A stretch of 64,000 bases of DNA from Bursaphelenchus xylophilus. Taxonomy: Eukaryota > Nematoda > Chromadorea > Rhabditida > Aphelenchoididae. Shown here piece after piece: positions 1-13,400 of this stretch. How positions within the stretch are numbered: the first letter of the stretch is position 1; each line of letters opens with the position of its first letter. The position numbers and the translations under genes were made by a program. The notes under the pieces are model-generated. The model was not told the origin of the DNA and made no database searches. It saw nothing but the letters and a program-made list of their open reading frames with translations. The stretch is from assembly GCA_904066235.2 (NCBI GenBank), contig CAJFCV020000006.1:9238001-9302000 (forward strand), given 5' to 3'.

Positions 1-649
1 GTCATCCTGGTTTGTAGATCAAGGAAAAGTCCATGACTTTTCTATTGCATTTTCTATTTAAAAGACTCAAAATTGTCTGTACGCTGCTTCACTGGTAAAA
101 AATTCTAAAAAACAGAAATTTCAGTCCAAATAACGTTTCCAGAACATCGGAAATCCCAACATAACAAAAAATCATAATTTTCGTAACTCCGCGACTTTTG
201 TTGCGGAGTAAATGATCCGAAAGGTTTTCTGAAAGGTTCCGTTATGGGTAATAATCTATGCCAGTGGCTCAAACCGAGGAAGACTTTAATTTGCGCGCGT
301 AAAAAACGCTTATCCACAAAATGAATGGTTCCTCGACAAATAGGATGTATAGGACTGACTCCCCCGGCGATTAATTCGATTGCGTGAGGGATTTGCTGCG
401 CGTTATGATTCCCACGACTTCATCACTTCTGCTCCGTCGGGCTAACGATATTACGTAAAGAAGGGGAGAAGTTTATTTGATTGTACTCTTTTATACACAC
501 AGATCGCGACTACTAATTGGGTAGTAGAACATGTTGAAGAAGCAGTCAAATTCAATGAGTATTCCGATGATTATGCGATGCCATAATATAGCCATAATAT
601 AGAGTTTTGGACGGATTGATTCAATCGAGGAGTAGGTAATGATGAAGAG
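1..649. other. left flank, no gene seen
   Basis: I see no convincing coding exon, RNA gene or structured repeat here. Short open frames on both strands lack splice partners and resemble no family I know. The right part is probably the 3' UTR and downstream flank of the minus-strand peptide gene that ends at 650. Confidence 0.5.
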
Positions 650-1916
650 TTAGTGGCCATGATGACAAACACATATACAGCCCACTTTCTCTCCCATGTA
701 TTCGCATTGAGGCTCCATGCCGGTCTCGTGGCAATAGTGCTCGCATTTGGCTAGACATTCCTTTTCGACAGGCGCACAATCTGAAATGCATGATTCTTAT
801 ATCAAGCTTACAATCAGAGATTGCCATGGCTCCGGAGCCGGCCATTGGCTCCCGCTCTGAGCGGCCCCGGCTCCGAGCCGGGAGCCAGAGCCGGAGCCGG
901 AAACTTTGGGGTCGGCTCCGGCTCCCGAGCTCAAAGTCGGAGCCAAGCTTCCCAGCGATCAAAAAAGTAAAAATTTCGTGATCTTGTTAAACCAAATTGC
1001 TTAAAAAACACTGCAGAGGATGTGACTTGACTGCAAAAACGTTGGCTGCATGATCTATGACACTAAAAACTTTTATTTTTGGAAAATATTTAAAAAAAAA
1101 ACATTTTGCATAGGAGCCGGGATTCGGAGCCGGATGCATTTATAAATTTTGCACGGAGCCAAGAGCAGGAGCCGGAGCTGCAAATTTGGCCTCGGCTCCG
1201 GCTCTGGGAGCTAAGAGCCGGAGAGAAATACCGTGGCAATCTCTGCTTACAATCATCATAAAATTTTTGGCATATCTGCAAAAGTAGCCTGCAAAGTTTT
1301 ACAACAAGAATTGGCCTCTCAATTTGCCTACTTCTATCGTAGAAGGCAACGTTTCCACAAAAAAATCATGTTTTTCCTTCCCAAAGATACGGCTAAAATG
1401 GTCCGCACTCCTCATTTCACATAGTTTCTCGGTCGCAAAGATCGCTGAATATCTCAGCAGAACCTGCAAAGCGCGAACCACAACTTTCAAAAATTGATAT
1501 ATGGCCTATACCCAAAGTATATTCAAAATTTAAAGAAAATCTGAGCGTCGCACTTGGAGAGATTTCTCTTGGAAATTAGAAAAGTTTTTCCAATCGTAGC
1601 GTCTGACGTGAGCCTGCATAAGATTTGGATATATAATATGCATATACATATATATAGTGTAAGAACAATGCAACCATGTGTTGGCATTTCAAGACTCTTT
1701 TGACCACCTAGTAACTGCTGGCGCTAGCCATAGATCAAAAATCAAACCATCCTCTGCGGCAAACCCTCTATGACGTCATTTTTCTACTTTCGACAATACA
1801 AACTTCAACTTACGGTCCTCTTTTAAAAGTACGGATTTGAGTTCCGACACTGGTGCTGACTCCACGCTGATCACGAAGAGCGATAGTAGGAACACAAAAC
1901 GCAATACTGCAACCAT
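650..1916 (-). CDS. secreted cysteine-rich, defensin-like peptide (two exons)
   Basis: Exon 1 is 1916-1814. It starts MVAVLRFVFLLSLF and has a classic signal peptide with probable cleavage after VESA. It ends at a GTAAGTTG donor in phase 1. Exon 2 is 780-650. It follows a TTTCAG acceptor in the matching phase and ends at TAA. The spliced product is 77 aa. Residues 1-21 are the signal peptide and about 22-34 a short spacer. The mature C-terminal half has eight cysteines spaced C-x6-C-x3-C-x3-C-x8-C-x8-C-x-C-x-C, then a His/Gly tail. The CxxxC plus terminal CxC pattern resembles cysteine-stabilised alpha-beta (defensin/ABF-like) peptides, but I cannot assign it to a named family. The 1,033-nt intron contains GGAGCC-rich low-complexity DNA. 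Function in defence or secretion is inferred. No transcript evidence is available. Confidence 0.62.
826..953. repeat. GGAGCC/GGCTCC low-complexity GC-rich repeat
   Basis: An imperfect hexamer-like repeat of GGAGCC and its complement, far more GC-rich than its surroundings. It lies in the intron of the cysteine-rich peptide gene and is open on both strands, which explains misleading ORFs here. A second block lies at 1112-1222. Confidence 0.8.
1112..1222. repeat. second GGAGCC/GGCTCC low-complexity block
   Basis: Same imperfect GGAGCCGGAGCC composition as the block about 160 bp to the left and in the same intron. The two blocks are separated by AT-rich DNA. Confidence 0.75.
1300..1556 (+). repeat. 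decayed copy of the dispersed ~450-bp repeat, right end
   Basis: Shares the ordered blocks of the full copy at 55183-55633: a TTTCCACAAAAAAATCATG block, a GCTGAATATCTCAGC / CTGCAAAGCGCGAAC block, then AAATTTAAAGAAAATCTGAGCGTCGCACTTGG at the right terminus. Only the right portion is recognisable. Confidence 0.6.
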
Positions 1917-3132
1917 TGTTTTGTTTGTAATGAAGTAATTTCCAAATCAAATTTCAAAAACCCGGCCGTTTTATTTGAGGTTTTGGGGATTGATAATTCC
2001 TTATCAGTTGGTTGGGCGATGGTCTGTCTTCCATTCACCTCCCTCTGGGATCTGGAGAACTGAATGCATGGAGTTTGAGATCGGTTGGATTGCAATGGAT
2101 TTCGACGGCATTTTTAACGGCTATTTAAGAAATAAACTTTAAATTTTTTAATGCAAAGGTACCCCTAGACTTACAAGGTTTTTTACAATTTCTTTGTTAA
2201 TCATCTATCCAGCTATTGTTACAAAAACGTTGCTGCTGACAGGAGAAATGCTCAAAATGCGATGCTCGGATTTTGATGAAACCCGGTGCAAATTGCTTTC
2301 TTTTTTACACAATTTAGCCTGAAGAGTTTCCTTGTTTAAAAGGCAGTGTTTCTTTTACAAAAAAATTTTCCATAGAAAACTGGTAAACTATGGCAAAAAT
2401 ACGTTTTTCTCTTTGACAGCTCTCCGTGTAAAGATCTCGTAATGTTTCGGTTGTCATTACAAAGCGGAAGTTAAAACTTTGAGAAATTGAAAAGGGCCTA
2501 TGCTTTTGGCAAGGTAAGAAATTGGCTCAGAACAAGTCTATGAAACCCTGTGCAATTTTTTTGCTTTATTTTTAAGTGACTTAAAATTCTTTTCATTCTT
2601 CAGCTTCCAAATTACCACGCCAATTTTTCTCAACAATCATAATCCTCCCCCGATCGTAAATACCGTATGATCTTTCAGAATATCATCGCATTGACGTCAA
2701 AGGGTTTCCTAAGAATAGACAAGCCGATAACTACGTGCTTTAATGGAAAGTATGGCTGTAAATGTTAAAAATTATGGGTGATAAGAGGGTCAACATCATA
2801 AAAAAGACCGACAAGCTGTTTAATGGTCTTGCCAGTGTCCACAAGTTTAATGGATTGCGTCATTCTCATGAAAATTTTGCAAGGAAATTTAAATATCATC
2901 AAATTGCCGTTCAACTTTGGTCAATAAACGATTGTATTTGGTTTGCAGTTTTCTTGCCCTCGCATGTGACTGATATTGCTTTCATTACGCATATGATTGT
3001 TATCTACGACGGTCCTACGCAGGCTCAGGTGAGAAAAGGCAATAAAAAACACGAGCTTTTTGTTGTATAACCAATAATACAAACTGAAACAATATCCGTT
3101 CAAAAATGTGACAATTAACAAAAGTCGCGTCA

Positions 3133-3378
3133 CAAGTGCGACGCACGTCAAACTGAGAAAAGCTAAAACAGTCCGGTGAACGGATAGGAAATTTGCCAAA
3201 AAAAGACGCGAAAAAACCTTTTGTCGGGGAAGAAATGGGGAATTTTTGGGCGAGAGAGTTCGCTTTTGCGTGTCTTTTTCTTTATTTCTCTGCGAAATCA
3301 AGACGAAGTGTAAAAAACCGATAGCGAAGTGTCTATTCCGGTCACCGGACTCCACAGTTTGACGTGCGACGCTCAGAA
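3133..3378. mobile_element. short inverted-repeat (MITE-like) element
   Basis: The ends pair as an inverted repeat. The left end reads GTGCGACGCACGTCAAACTG followed by GTCCGGTGAAC. The right end reads CCGGTCACCGGACT, then CAGTTTGACGTGCGACGC. The element is about 245 bp with no coding capacity. The AGTGCGACGC terminus is shared with the dispersed repeat family typified at 55183-55633, so the two may be related. Confidence 0.55.
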
Positions 3379-6300
3379 TTGTTTTATGTACATATGTATG
3401 TAGATCGCATACATTTCTGCCGGGTTTCATATTCCGAAAGTTTTACAGGGTAAAAGAAATGGACAAAATTAAAAGTCGGTGTATCCCGGCTCGAATACCG
3501 TAATCAATGGAAAGAAAAATAGAGCCGAGATTTTGAACGGCCTTTGACGCCGTGAGAGTTAAAGAGAGATCTTTGCCAGGTTTGCATGGAAAAAAAATTA
3601 TGTTTGCTTTTGCGAGACATTGTCCTATGTGGTAGAGATCGATGTAAAGCACATCAGGCCAAAATAAAAAAAGGCTGACATTTTTGCCAACTTTTAATCT
3701 AAAAATCTCGGTCGTTCCTGCAAAGCGTGTCCTTGGCAAATAAGACTAAATTTTTGCCGACTTTTATCAAAATCTGAATGTTGCACCTCGAGCATTTCCC
3801 ATGCTATAGCATGCCACTCCAAATTTTGAAGAACATGGATAAAGAAACTTACATTAGCATATTAAAATGTCGGTTCATGTTGTGATGAAAGAATGATTTG
3901 CATCGGGCAAAAACGAAAACTGTAATGTAAAGCTGATTACAGATATTATATTTAGCTTTGGCGTTGATGCTTAAAATGCTTTAAAATCTCACATTAATGT
4001 GGAAAATGCAAGAAGTTTCATCAAATATTGGATTTTTCATTACTTGGAGCGGCAAAAACCCTTGCCATCTCTGCACTGTGCGAAATTATCAAAAGAATAA
4101 TCGTTGCTTGTGCAGTGCAATGTGGGTCAATGGTGATCTTTTTACGTCTTTCTCTCAACGCCATTTCAACCCTATGCAAGAGATTTTAGCCCTCTGTTTT
4201 AAAGTGCTAAAACACTGCCCAATTTGAGCTCAATTTTACAAATGAGATTCCCAACAATCTTTGCAATCGAGACACTGTGGAATATGAGGAGATGGTCAGT
4301 GACAAACGGTTTGGAGAAACTTTATTTTTAAAGTAATGAATTTCACATGCAAAGCAGGCTGTAAAGCCATTGCAGCTGTCGCTCTAATAAAATTTCAACC
4401 TTCCAACGTTCCTGACCCAAAATTCTCGATATTCGATAGTCCTAAAAGAGAGCTAAATGCCCTGCATATGTCTTCAATTTTGGACTTGATCTATGCCAAT
4501 TCTCATCAAGATCTGAGCACCCGAAGCATTCCAAGCAGGGCAATTTGTTTTTAACGAATCAGCTGCTTGACCTTAGATCTGATCTCCGGAACACATTTTG
4601 TTACAACGTCACGTTGTTTAGCTCCTCTAAACGCCCTTTTTTCGAGAATACGCTTTGGCCATTCACCCGAAAAAGTGCATGATCCGTGCAAATTCGTTGG
4701 GATTGGAGTTTCTCTAGCTTTCACGGCTAATGAATGTCACAGATTATCTTTCGTGAGGTCCTCTTATATACATATGTGGGTCTTACAATTTTTTCAGAAA
4801 TTTAGCAAAAATTTTGTTGGTTCTAGTATTCCTCTAGCCTCATTACTTTCAAAACTTAATTGCCTTTGCTGTGTATGCTCTAAAGAACAAAAGTTCATCC
4901 TATTTTTACATTTCCTTTATTTTTCTCAGGTTCTTTTTTTTTAGAATATCACACTTTGGACCCCAATGTTCCGCATATTGGGGTCTATACCACTCAAAAA
5001 CAGTAGTTGTTTATTTAATCCATGATCTCTGGTTTCCAATTTTTATAATAGAATGCCTCCGGGGATACGATTGTTAGCCCCATGTTAGCCGGAAGGTTTT
5101 TTGGAATTCTGAAGCTAGGATTAAGCAGTATGTTTGTAATTTTATTTTACTATAACTGCAACAAATTTTATTGCGTGTTATATTAGCCATAGATGCAAGG
5201 TATTAAGAGAATATTTTTGTTTTTTTTTATTTTTATTTTGTAGAGTAAACATGTTTGTAACCTTATTGACAGCACAAACATGCTTTGTGTGCTATTTCTG
5301 TTTATTATGGAAATCCAAATTGTGATTACAAGAAAATGACAACGCTGTAATGTAATTCTATTGCTACGTGCAAGAAATTTTTCTTTACATATTAATGTGT
5401 TTTAGTCATGCAGAAGACCAAAAGAGCACTCTGGATAATGAATGAGGACCTGAGGGCTATGACTAGTCAATGCCTTTTGACCCATCTAGATAGTATAATA
5501 TTTATCAAAAGTTTTTTGCCTTAAAAAATGCAACAGCTCATTCGCCCTCTTCAATTTTTCATTTTATATTTTATTGTTTTTGTCATGTTTTCTCGCGTCA
5601 TAATGGCTGTTTACCTTTTCCTCGAGGCAAGAACTTTTCATTTTTTTATCTCTCACTTTGAGGTCGTGTTTACGAAAAAAATTACTAACTTTCGGAGGGA
5701 AAAACGCATCCTGTAGATGAAAAGTCCCCTGCCCTAAGGGCGTTACACGGGATACTTGCTCTTTTCCTGAAAAAAAAACTTTAAAAAAAACAATTGAAAA
5801 AAGGAAAAAAAGGGTCGCGGAAAGGGCCAGGAAAGTTTGGAGTTTCCTTTTTTTCGAAAACACCCGTTCTTTGTCCCAACACATTTGAATACCGGCGATA
5901 AAAAAACGTTCGAAAAGCCGTGAAGAAACAGTTTTTCTCTTTATCCTTTGTTTCTAAAAATTTTCCGAAAAATTTTTTTTTTATTTGCACATCTGGTGAC
6001 TGCGGAAAATTTGATATTTTTTATTTTTATTTGAATTCCGTGGCCAAAAACAAAGTGAATTCAGGTGGCTGAAGAAGAGCCTCGTGATGTTTTCAGCACA
6101 ATGTGTGTAACTTTATGATTAATTTTTAATATTTTTCATTTCTTTTCGAGGCCCTCTGATATAAATTATATGTGCGTAATGAGAGGACGGACACAAAAGA
6201 GCAATTTGCCCTCAGGGAATTTTATTTTCTCGCCGTGTCTGGATGAAATCTCGACGAGTTTTCGAGTTTCTTTTTCAGCACAGATGGTTGAGGTTAGAGG

Positions 6301-7418
6301 TTGAAAAAAATCTATTCAATTGGGTCGTGTACAACGGAATCTATCTATAACAAACAATTTTTCGAGATAATTGGGGAAGTGAGCCTCTGCAAAATAGAGC
6401 CTTTCTATAACGAATAAATTCGTTCTTTGCGATTCATTATACAGAGATTTGGTTTTATTTGAGTGTAACTGGCGGAATTGTATATTTTTTGCCACTTTAT
6501 TTCAAAGAAAAGGGCTGGAAGTATAATACAATGCTCGAATTTTCTTCAAATCTTGCCAGTACAATCTCTATTGGCCATATTTCAATTGTTCAAAATTTCA
6601 GCTCTTGCTTTACGGAATCGGTCGAGATATGATTTAGCAACCTGCAGTGACCTTTACAGACGAGAGACTTTGAAAAATGAGGAGAGACAGGCAGAGAAAA
6701 ATCATTCCGGCTTTATTTCTTCGAACTTTTTGTATGGAAGGGCCGATCTTTGTTGGAATTTTTACCTCGTCATTCCGAACATCCTCCATATCGACTGCCG
6801 AAATAAAAATCAAAAAAAAGTCCGTGTCAGTCTTGGCCTACAAATCTCGGTAATTTCTGCATAACGCGAACTCCTCCATATATTTTTTAAAGTATTATAT
6901 TATTCAGACTAGTTCCAAGTTTTGTCGAACTCCAAGACTTGTATTTTGTCCACTTCCTCTCAAAATCCTATATTTATTCGACCGTAACATGTCAAATCTT
7001 TGCTAAACTTTAAACCCCGCTCTCAATAGCTCTCTAATTTGCATCTTAATCCCTCCTATGGCCCTTAACGGGGTCGTGTAAATCACACATTTTACCTAGT
7101 ATCCTATTTTATTCCCTACAAATTCCCCTCGAACGTCCACCCTTCTCCCAATTATTTCCCGTTGCCCTGTTAATATTTTGTTACTCGTTAAGTCCTCCAC
7201 GAGTAACCCCTTCTCTTTACCTGCCCACCACTCCCAGGAACCCGTTCCGTCAACAGCCTTATCGCATGACCATTTTTTGGTTTGTTCTATTTTTAATTAG
7301 CCTGTTTCATTTGAGACAAGGCCAAGGGTTGGCCAAACTGTTGGCCCCTCATTTGCATTCCGCCCGTTCGTTCGGAGGCGTGTGATTTGGTTATAGGTTG
7401 ATTTGATTTGGGCCTCCG

Positions 7419-7425
7419 TTTCCAG
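7419..7425 (+). promoter_or_regulatory. probable trans-splice or 5' UTR acceptor of PASK
   Basis: TTTCCAG lies directly upstream of the chosen PASK start (ATG 7427). A polypyrimidine-AG so close to an ATG fits a spliced-leader acceptor in nematodes, although a cis-spliced 5' UTR exon is also possible. Confidence 0.45.
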
Positions 7426-7426
7426 A

Positions 7427-10400
7427 ATGCAAAGGAACAAATTAAAACGACAGGAGTCGGTGGAAAACAACAATGATATGCTCGATGTAAGCCTTTTATC
7501 AGCGATTCTGTGCCGTTGTAAACAGAAAGTACATTGTTTAAACTATTTTAAGTTAAGTCGAGGTCAAAAAGGAGGGGTTCCGGCTTCGAAAAATCGCGTC
7601 AAATTCAAAAGTTTTGACTTGTAGGAGGTATATAATCTTATCGAAGGTGATCTGTATGCTTGCGAAATTTTAAGGGAATCTAAATTTTCATGTGCTTGGC
7701 ATGCCTGTGCTCAGATTTTAATGAACCTTACCACAAATTTGGCTTAATTTTCTCGAAGATATAAGCGAGGCCCCTACAGTGGGGGGACCTGATCCAGTGG
7801 CAAAAAACGTGCCATTTTGCATCCGGGAAGTATCAGAAATGTGGCAAAATGCTTTTCTCTCCAAGTGAAAAACTCTGATTTCAAAAGCGCGTCCGCCCTT
7901 TTTATGAGGAAAAAGTGGCAAAATGCCTCCCTCTCCAAGTGAAAAAACTTCGTTTTGAAGGGCGCGTCCTTATTGTTAGGAAGATATTTTGCCACATTTT
8001 TTGATGCTTCCAGGATGCAAAATGGTAAGTTTTTTGCCACTTGATCAGGCCTTCCACTGTAGCTTGGAATTTGCAAAAACGGCAAAGATTTTTCATAGAA
8101 TAAAACCTGGAAGTTCCTTGCGAAAAATTTACGTGAAACTTTCACACCTGTTCCTGCCATAAAGGGTAATGTTCCCACAAAAAAATTTGCAGGCAAAACT
8201 GGAACAACATATCCAAAAAGTGTTCCCTTTGACTAGTCTCGGTTTTCCGCACGTCCTCTCTAAATGTCATTGAATGTTTTGACTCCCTGGCAAAGTGCAA
8301 GCTCAAATTGCCAGTAATTGTTAGGGGGGTTCAGTGCGTCTACAAATTAGAAAAAAATTGAAGCATCGCATTTTTGGCACATCTGAACCCTGAGTTTTTT
8401 TGAGTGTTGATTTTTTTGGCGTAAGATTAGATCAAATGTGAACTTTGGTTAAAAACCGAAGTTCATATTTCAAAATCTCCGCGCTCTCTAACTTTCTGAA
8501 CCCCCACCGGCTATTGTAAGAATGGACTCTTCCGGAACGTGATCTCCGGTTTCGGTCAGCTTCGGCGAAAACTTATTTATATCAGAGTTCAGCGGCTTAA
8601 AAGTAGAACCACTCGCAGCTGTTTTTAATACCCTAACACTATGTTTTCTATAGTCCAAACCATTTTCCCATATTCCCATGTGTTCCATAAGCATTCACAA
8701 CTCTCTTTCAGCTCACTCGTCGCTCCTTCCGCCGTCGTCGAATGTTGCTGTCCCAGGTCTCGGCACCTGAAGGCTTCCCGCAGGAGACGGTTGTCGCGCC
8801 AATCGCCCTCACCGGCCACGAACTGTTCAGTGTCTCGTACAGCAATTACACCAAGGTCAGCGGATGATATCACATGCAGCCGTGTCTATTTTTATACTGC
8901 TTTGCATATTCGTTTTCAGAAAACAAATCAACCCCCGTCGCCGGCGGTGAACATTCTCGGAAGGGTGTTCAGTTTCTCCAATTCGGATCAAATGCATGGG
9001 TCGAAGAGTACGGGCAATATCGAGCGACGACAGAGCCGGGTCAGCAAAAGTAAGGGGGATTTGAGACCTTTGGGAGAGTTCGGGATACCTTTTGATATTT
9101 TTGCAAGGAATTCTCTTCGTTCAAATTTTGATGAAAAAAGGAGCGAGTTAAGATGACGATTTTCTAATGCTTATATACAGGGTGACCCAAAATAACGGAG
9201 ACAAATTTTGGAAGGGCCCACCGCGAAACCCGGGCGTTACAGAAACACAAGCGACAGTGGGTAATATTCTATAAGACTTTCTCTATAATCCACGAAAATT
9301 TGGCGGAGTCATCATGTCGCAGGAAAAAGTTACAGCTTAACAAAAATGCCTTGCGCCATTTTTTGGCCCTCAATTTTGGTTCCTTTTTGTTGTGTAGAGC
9401 ATGGCTGTACTACAGCCGCAGAAATGGAAAGTTCATTTGTTTTGCTAGACTACTACGTCTCTAAGCAAGCAGTTATGTAGGTTTCTGGGCTACAGTTTTT
9501 ATTTCTACGGTGGTACCAATCTCAACATTGAAGATCGCCATTTTTTCCAAATTTTTTCGATAAAAAATTCAGTTTTTTTAGAATAAAGCTAAAACCGCTA
9601 GAACGTATTCTATTCATAAATACAATAATTCTGGAAAAAGCTGTGATTGCTTGCTGGTTGCAACAGATTTTCCTTGACAAGTTTCTCGCCCAGAACTACC
9701 CCATGGCACGCGGCTTTGAGAAAGATGGGTTATCGATAACAAAATGACAAGATAGATAAAAACGGCGCGTTCTGCTCTTGTACAATTATGAATACGACTC
9801 TTGAGAAACGGCCTAGGGCACTTTCGGTCTTTATGTGTCACCGGCTCGACTGGTATTCCGCCTAAGGCAAAAATAAGGCACAATCCTAGTGATTACCAAA
9901 TAGCATTCCGTAGCAGTTACAAAATGTTTCTCTTTTGGTTCTATGGTGTTCCTTTAATCATGTTGTAGTAACTCATATTACATTTTGCCTTATCTAACAT
10001 TTAAACTCCTTTTTACCGATACATTTTCAAAAAAGGCCGATTTTTGCACTTCAACTCCCTGAAAATACTCGGCTGTAACTTTTGAACCATCGATAGTTGA
10101 GCTTAGTACGATGGCTCGTTTTAAAGGCCATATTATGATAATTAAGCACAGCGAATCTCAAACTATTCCGAATTTTCTTTTTTGAGTAAGGCGGCTTTCT
10201 TGCAAAAAGACCCCACGGGCAGAAAGGTCCGAGTCAACCGGATATATTGATGTGGTTCAAGGCACAAGAGCGTCGTACAACAAAACTTCCGGTATATAAA
10301 ACTACACTAACGTGGTACTGTAGTATAAATAAGGAATCACTCATGAATCTTCATAGGCCGCAGAAAAAACGGGAAATCTTTTGTCTCCGTTATTTTGGGT

Positions 10401-13400
10401 CACCCTGTATACATATACGAGAGACGACAGAGCCGGGTCAGCAAAAGTAAGGGGATTTGAGACTTTTGGGTGAATTCGGGATACCTTTTGATACTTTTGG
10501 AAGGAAAATGCTAAAATTTTGATGAAATTTAGGCGAGATAATAATAAGATTTTCTAATGCTTTTATTGGATTTTCAGTTTGAGATTTTTCGATCGAAAAA
10601 CATCTAAAATTGACTTCGCTTCTACTTTTTGGGGCTTAAAAATTTAAATGTTGCATAAATGCCAAAAAGTGAAGAAAACTAAAGAAAGAAGAGTCTAAAT
10701 GTTAGTCCTAAAAATAGACATGTTTTAATGTTAGCTTGGGTTACGTCTTCTGTGTATCAACGAGCACAAAGACAAGACTTCACGGAGCCTTTTTAGTCTA
10801 CCATTTTAATTTGTGTTTTGATACGTACAGCAACTTATTATAGACCAGAAGTACTTTTGTATCCGTTTCAAAACACATAGATCGGCTCTTGTTTCCTTCA
10901 ATTACTGTTGAAAAAAAATAATTTTTTACGAGCTTCTACCTAAAGTAACTTACGATTACTTATTTTTACTGTCCTTTTCAGAAAAAAATCGCCCGCCTCG
11001 ACCAAAGATCGCAGACTCAAATAACATCGAAGACGTTTTGCCTCCGGAATCGAAGAACTCAACGGCTTCGCGACCAGTCTTACGGACTCCTTCCAGCCTT
11101 ACCGTCACGGCGGAGAATTGCACCACCACGTCGGAGGCCAACCGATTAAGGGCGTTGCTGACGATAGACTCGGAATCGAAAGAGATTTTGATTGCCAACA
11201 ACAACTTGCGCAGACTCTTCAACCTTGATCGAGAGACGTTGATCGGTCAACGGTTCACCGATGTGTTCGCGTTGAGCAAAGGCGCCGAACTGATGGATCC
11301 GCCAAGGAAAAATAGCTTCTCTACTGCGCGAAGTGACAGTGTGTTGCCACAAATGCCGTATCAAGTGTTCTTTGAGGAGAATGGGAATCTGAAGCCGGTC
11401 TACGGGAAACCTGTAAGTTGATTTGGAGAATTGTAGGATATAGAGTCTGTAATCACAAATTCTATCAAAAAATATTTAAAAAATTATTTCTAAGTCGTTG
11501 AGGGTCCAATTCACAAAAAAATACGAAATAGTCGAAGGGCAAAGCTGATATTTCTTTGAAATTTTGAAGACAAGGCTTATCTAGACTATAAATTAATTTC
11601 CAAAAATTGTAGCTTGTGCTTTGCAAGTTCAACCGAGATATTCAGCGGGTTTTACGGGTTACAGGTTCTGGAGAATGAGTCAAAACGGTTACAGGAAAAA
11701 ATTCTGTGGCATTTCTTCGAATTTTGTTCATCAACAAAAATTTAAGGCTTTATCATTTTTTCTAATAATCGCGGTCATTTCTGCAAAGCGCGAAGTCAAA
11801 ATCTCATAAATATCTTACAAAATTTTAATCTAAGTTTGCCTCTATTTTTATCAAAATTCAGCGTTGTATAAAGCTTTAGTTTGCAAGTTTTACACTTAAT
11901 GTACGAACAGCACATTGGCTTCCAAAGTTTAAAATTTCATGTTTTGTAAGAATTACAAACAATCCGGCTATCTCAAAAAAATTTCAGAAATCAGCACGCT
12001 TCATTAAGGATTTTCCCGCTGTAAACTTGCTTACTTGGTCCCAAAAAGAGTAGATGCACTGCGTTCGGACTTTTTGTTTTGTTTTCCTTACATAAGCTTA
12101 TGAAAATGAGTTGTTAGTATACAACATGACTGTCCTTTGGTTGGTGCTGAGCTTCTTTCTGCACTTTTTAGTAGGGTCTCCAACTTGGCGCGTTCCCCAA
12201 ACCACCCAAATAAAGCACATCATCACAACAGTCGTGATGTTTACTTGCCCTTTTCAGGTTGACATCTTGGACAGTCAAGGTCAGTTGTCTACTGTGTGCC
12301 TCTGGTCTTATCCCTTGTCATCGTCCTGTGTACAGGCAAACAAATCGGTAAGGGCAGATTTTAGAGCTCTTTTTAGAGCTGTTTTTCCCTAAAAAACTCG
12401 TTTTATTTTGAAAAATAAAGTGGAATTGCTCGAGGGTCGAAGTTCAGACATCTTCCAATTTTGAAGTGTCTTTTCTATCTTGGCCATAAATTAATCTCTG
12501 AGACTTTGAGACTTCTCTTTTTGCTGATCAAGCCAAGATATTCAATGATTTTTGTAGACTATGGAGTATAAGGAGAGTCGACAGAGAAAAAAATTTCGGG
12601 CGTTTTTTTTGAATTTTGAGCAAAAATCATCAATTTTTGGTAGGAAAAATCATGGCCTAAAATTTATGACATGTCTTTTCAACATCAAGCAATTCAATTT
12701 TGAAAATTTTTTACATAGTAATCTTCAAAAATACATTTTTTGTCCCGAGTAAAGTCCTCTTTAGGCCATCACCCGATCTCCATCCTCGTGTTTGCCCAAG
12801 AGAAAGAGCTCCGACTATCAAAAGCCCGGCTCAAGGTACGGTTTGAATCACTTTTTGTTATTTATATAAGAGACTTTAATTAGGGGCAACGGCCTCGTGT
12901 TCCCTGCAAATTTCAAAGATCCAGATGTGCCGCTTTTCATTTGGTTTTGCACTCTGGGAATCAAAATACATCGGGGAAATGATATAATTCACGTTCAGTT
13001 TGGTTAGTATTATTTTTTCACAGACTTTCTTACGGTAGAAGGGCAGAAAGAAGTTCTCATGTCATTGTAACAGAATTCAAAGAACATACAGAATGGGGGC
13101 TCGGCGGGAACAGAATTTAGTGTAATTTTGGCAAAGTCTGATTACTTTTTTGTAGTCGAATTTTGATTTTTAGCAGCAAAAAAAGTAATGAAATTTGGAG
13201 ATGAAGATCTCAATGTACGACGCCTGCATTTTGTCCAAACCCGGCCCTGGTTTAATAGGTCCTTAGGTGTTCCAAGACATGCACGACTTTTAGCTCACGC
13301 TTTGCAGCGAACGCCGAGCTTTTAGGTCGCAAAAAGCCAAAAATTTGAGTTTTTGTGTTTTTTTTTTTTAAATTTTATTTTTTTGGTTAAAGAAGCATGT

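Larger units (their letters stand above)
1917..7426. other. 5.5 kb without a supportable gene
   Basis: The region separates the minus-strand peptide gene from PASK. It holds decayed copies of the dispersed repeat (about 2235-2520, 3400-3800 and 6480-6900) and a short TIR element at 3133-3378. Open frames here lack matched splice partners. The last 100-200 bp presumably carry the PASK promoter, but I recognise no specific site. Confidence 0.5.

Noticed and set aside
621..962. 113-codon minus-strand ORF over the GGAGCC repeat
   Set aside because: This is the wrong frame across the cysteine-rich exon and the low-complexity repeat; the supported product uses another frame after the TTTCAG acceptor.
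2762..3070. 102-codon plus-strand ORF ending near a GTGAGA donor-like site
   Set aside because: It looks more protein-like than most, but I found no partner exon in phase and no family signature.
9614..9883. 89-codon minus-strand ORF inside the CAGGGTGACCC transposon
   Set aside because: Considered as a transposase remnant, but no catalytic triad or WPPxSPDLNP-type motif could be read.
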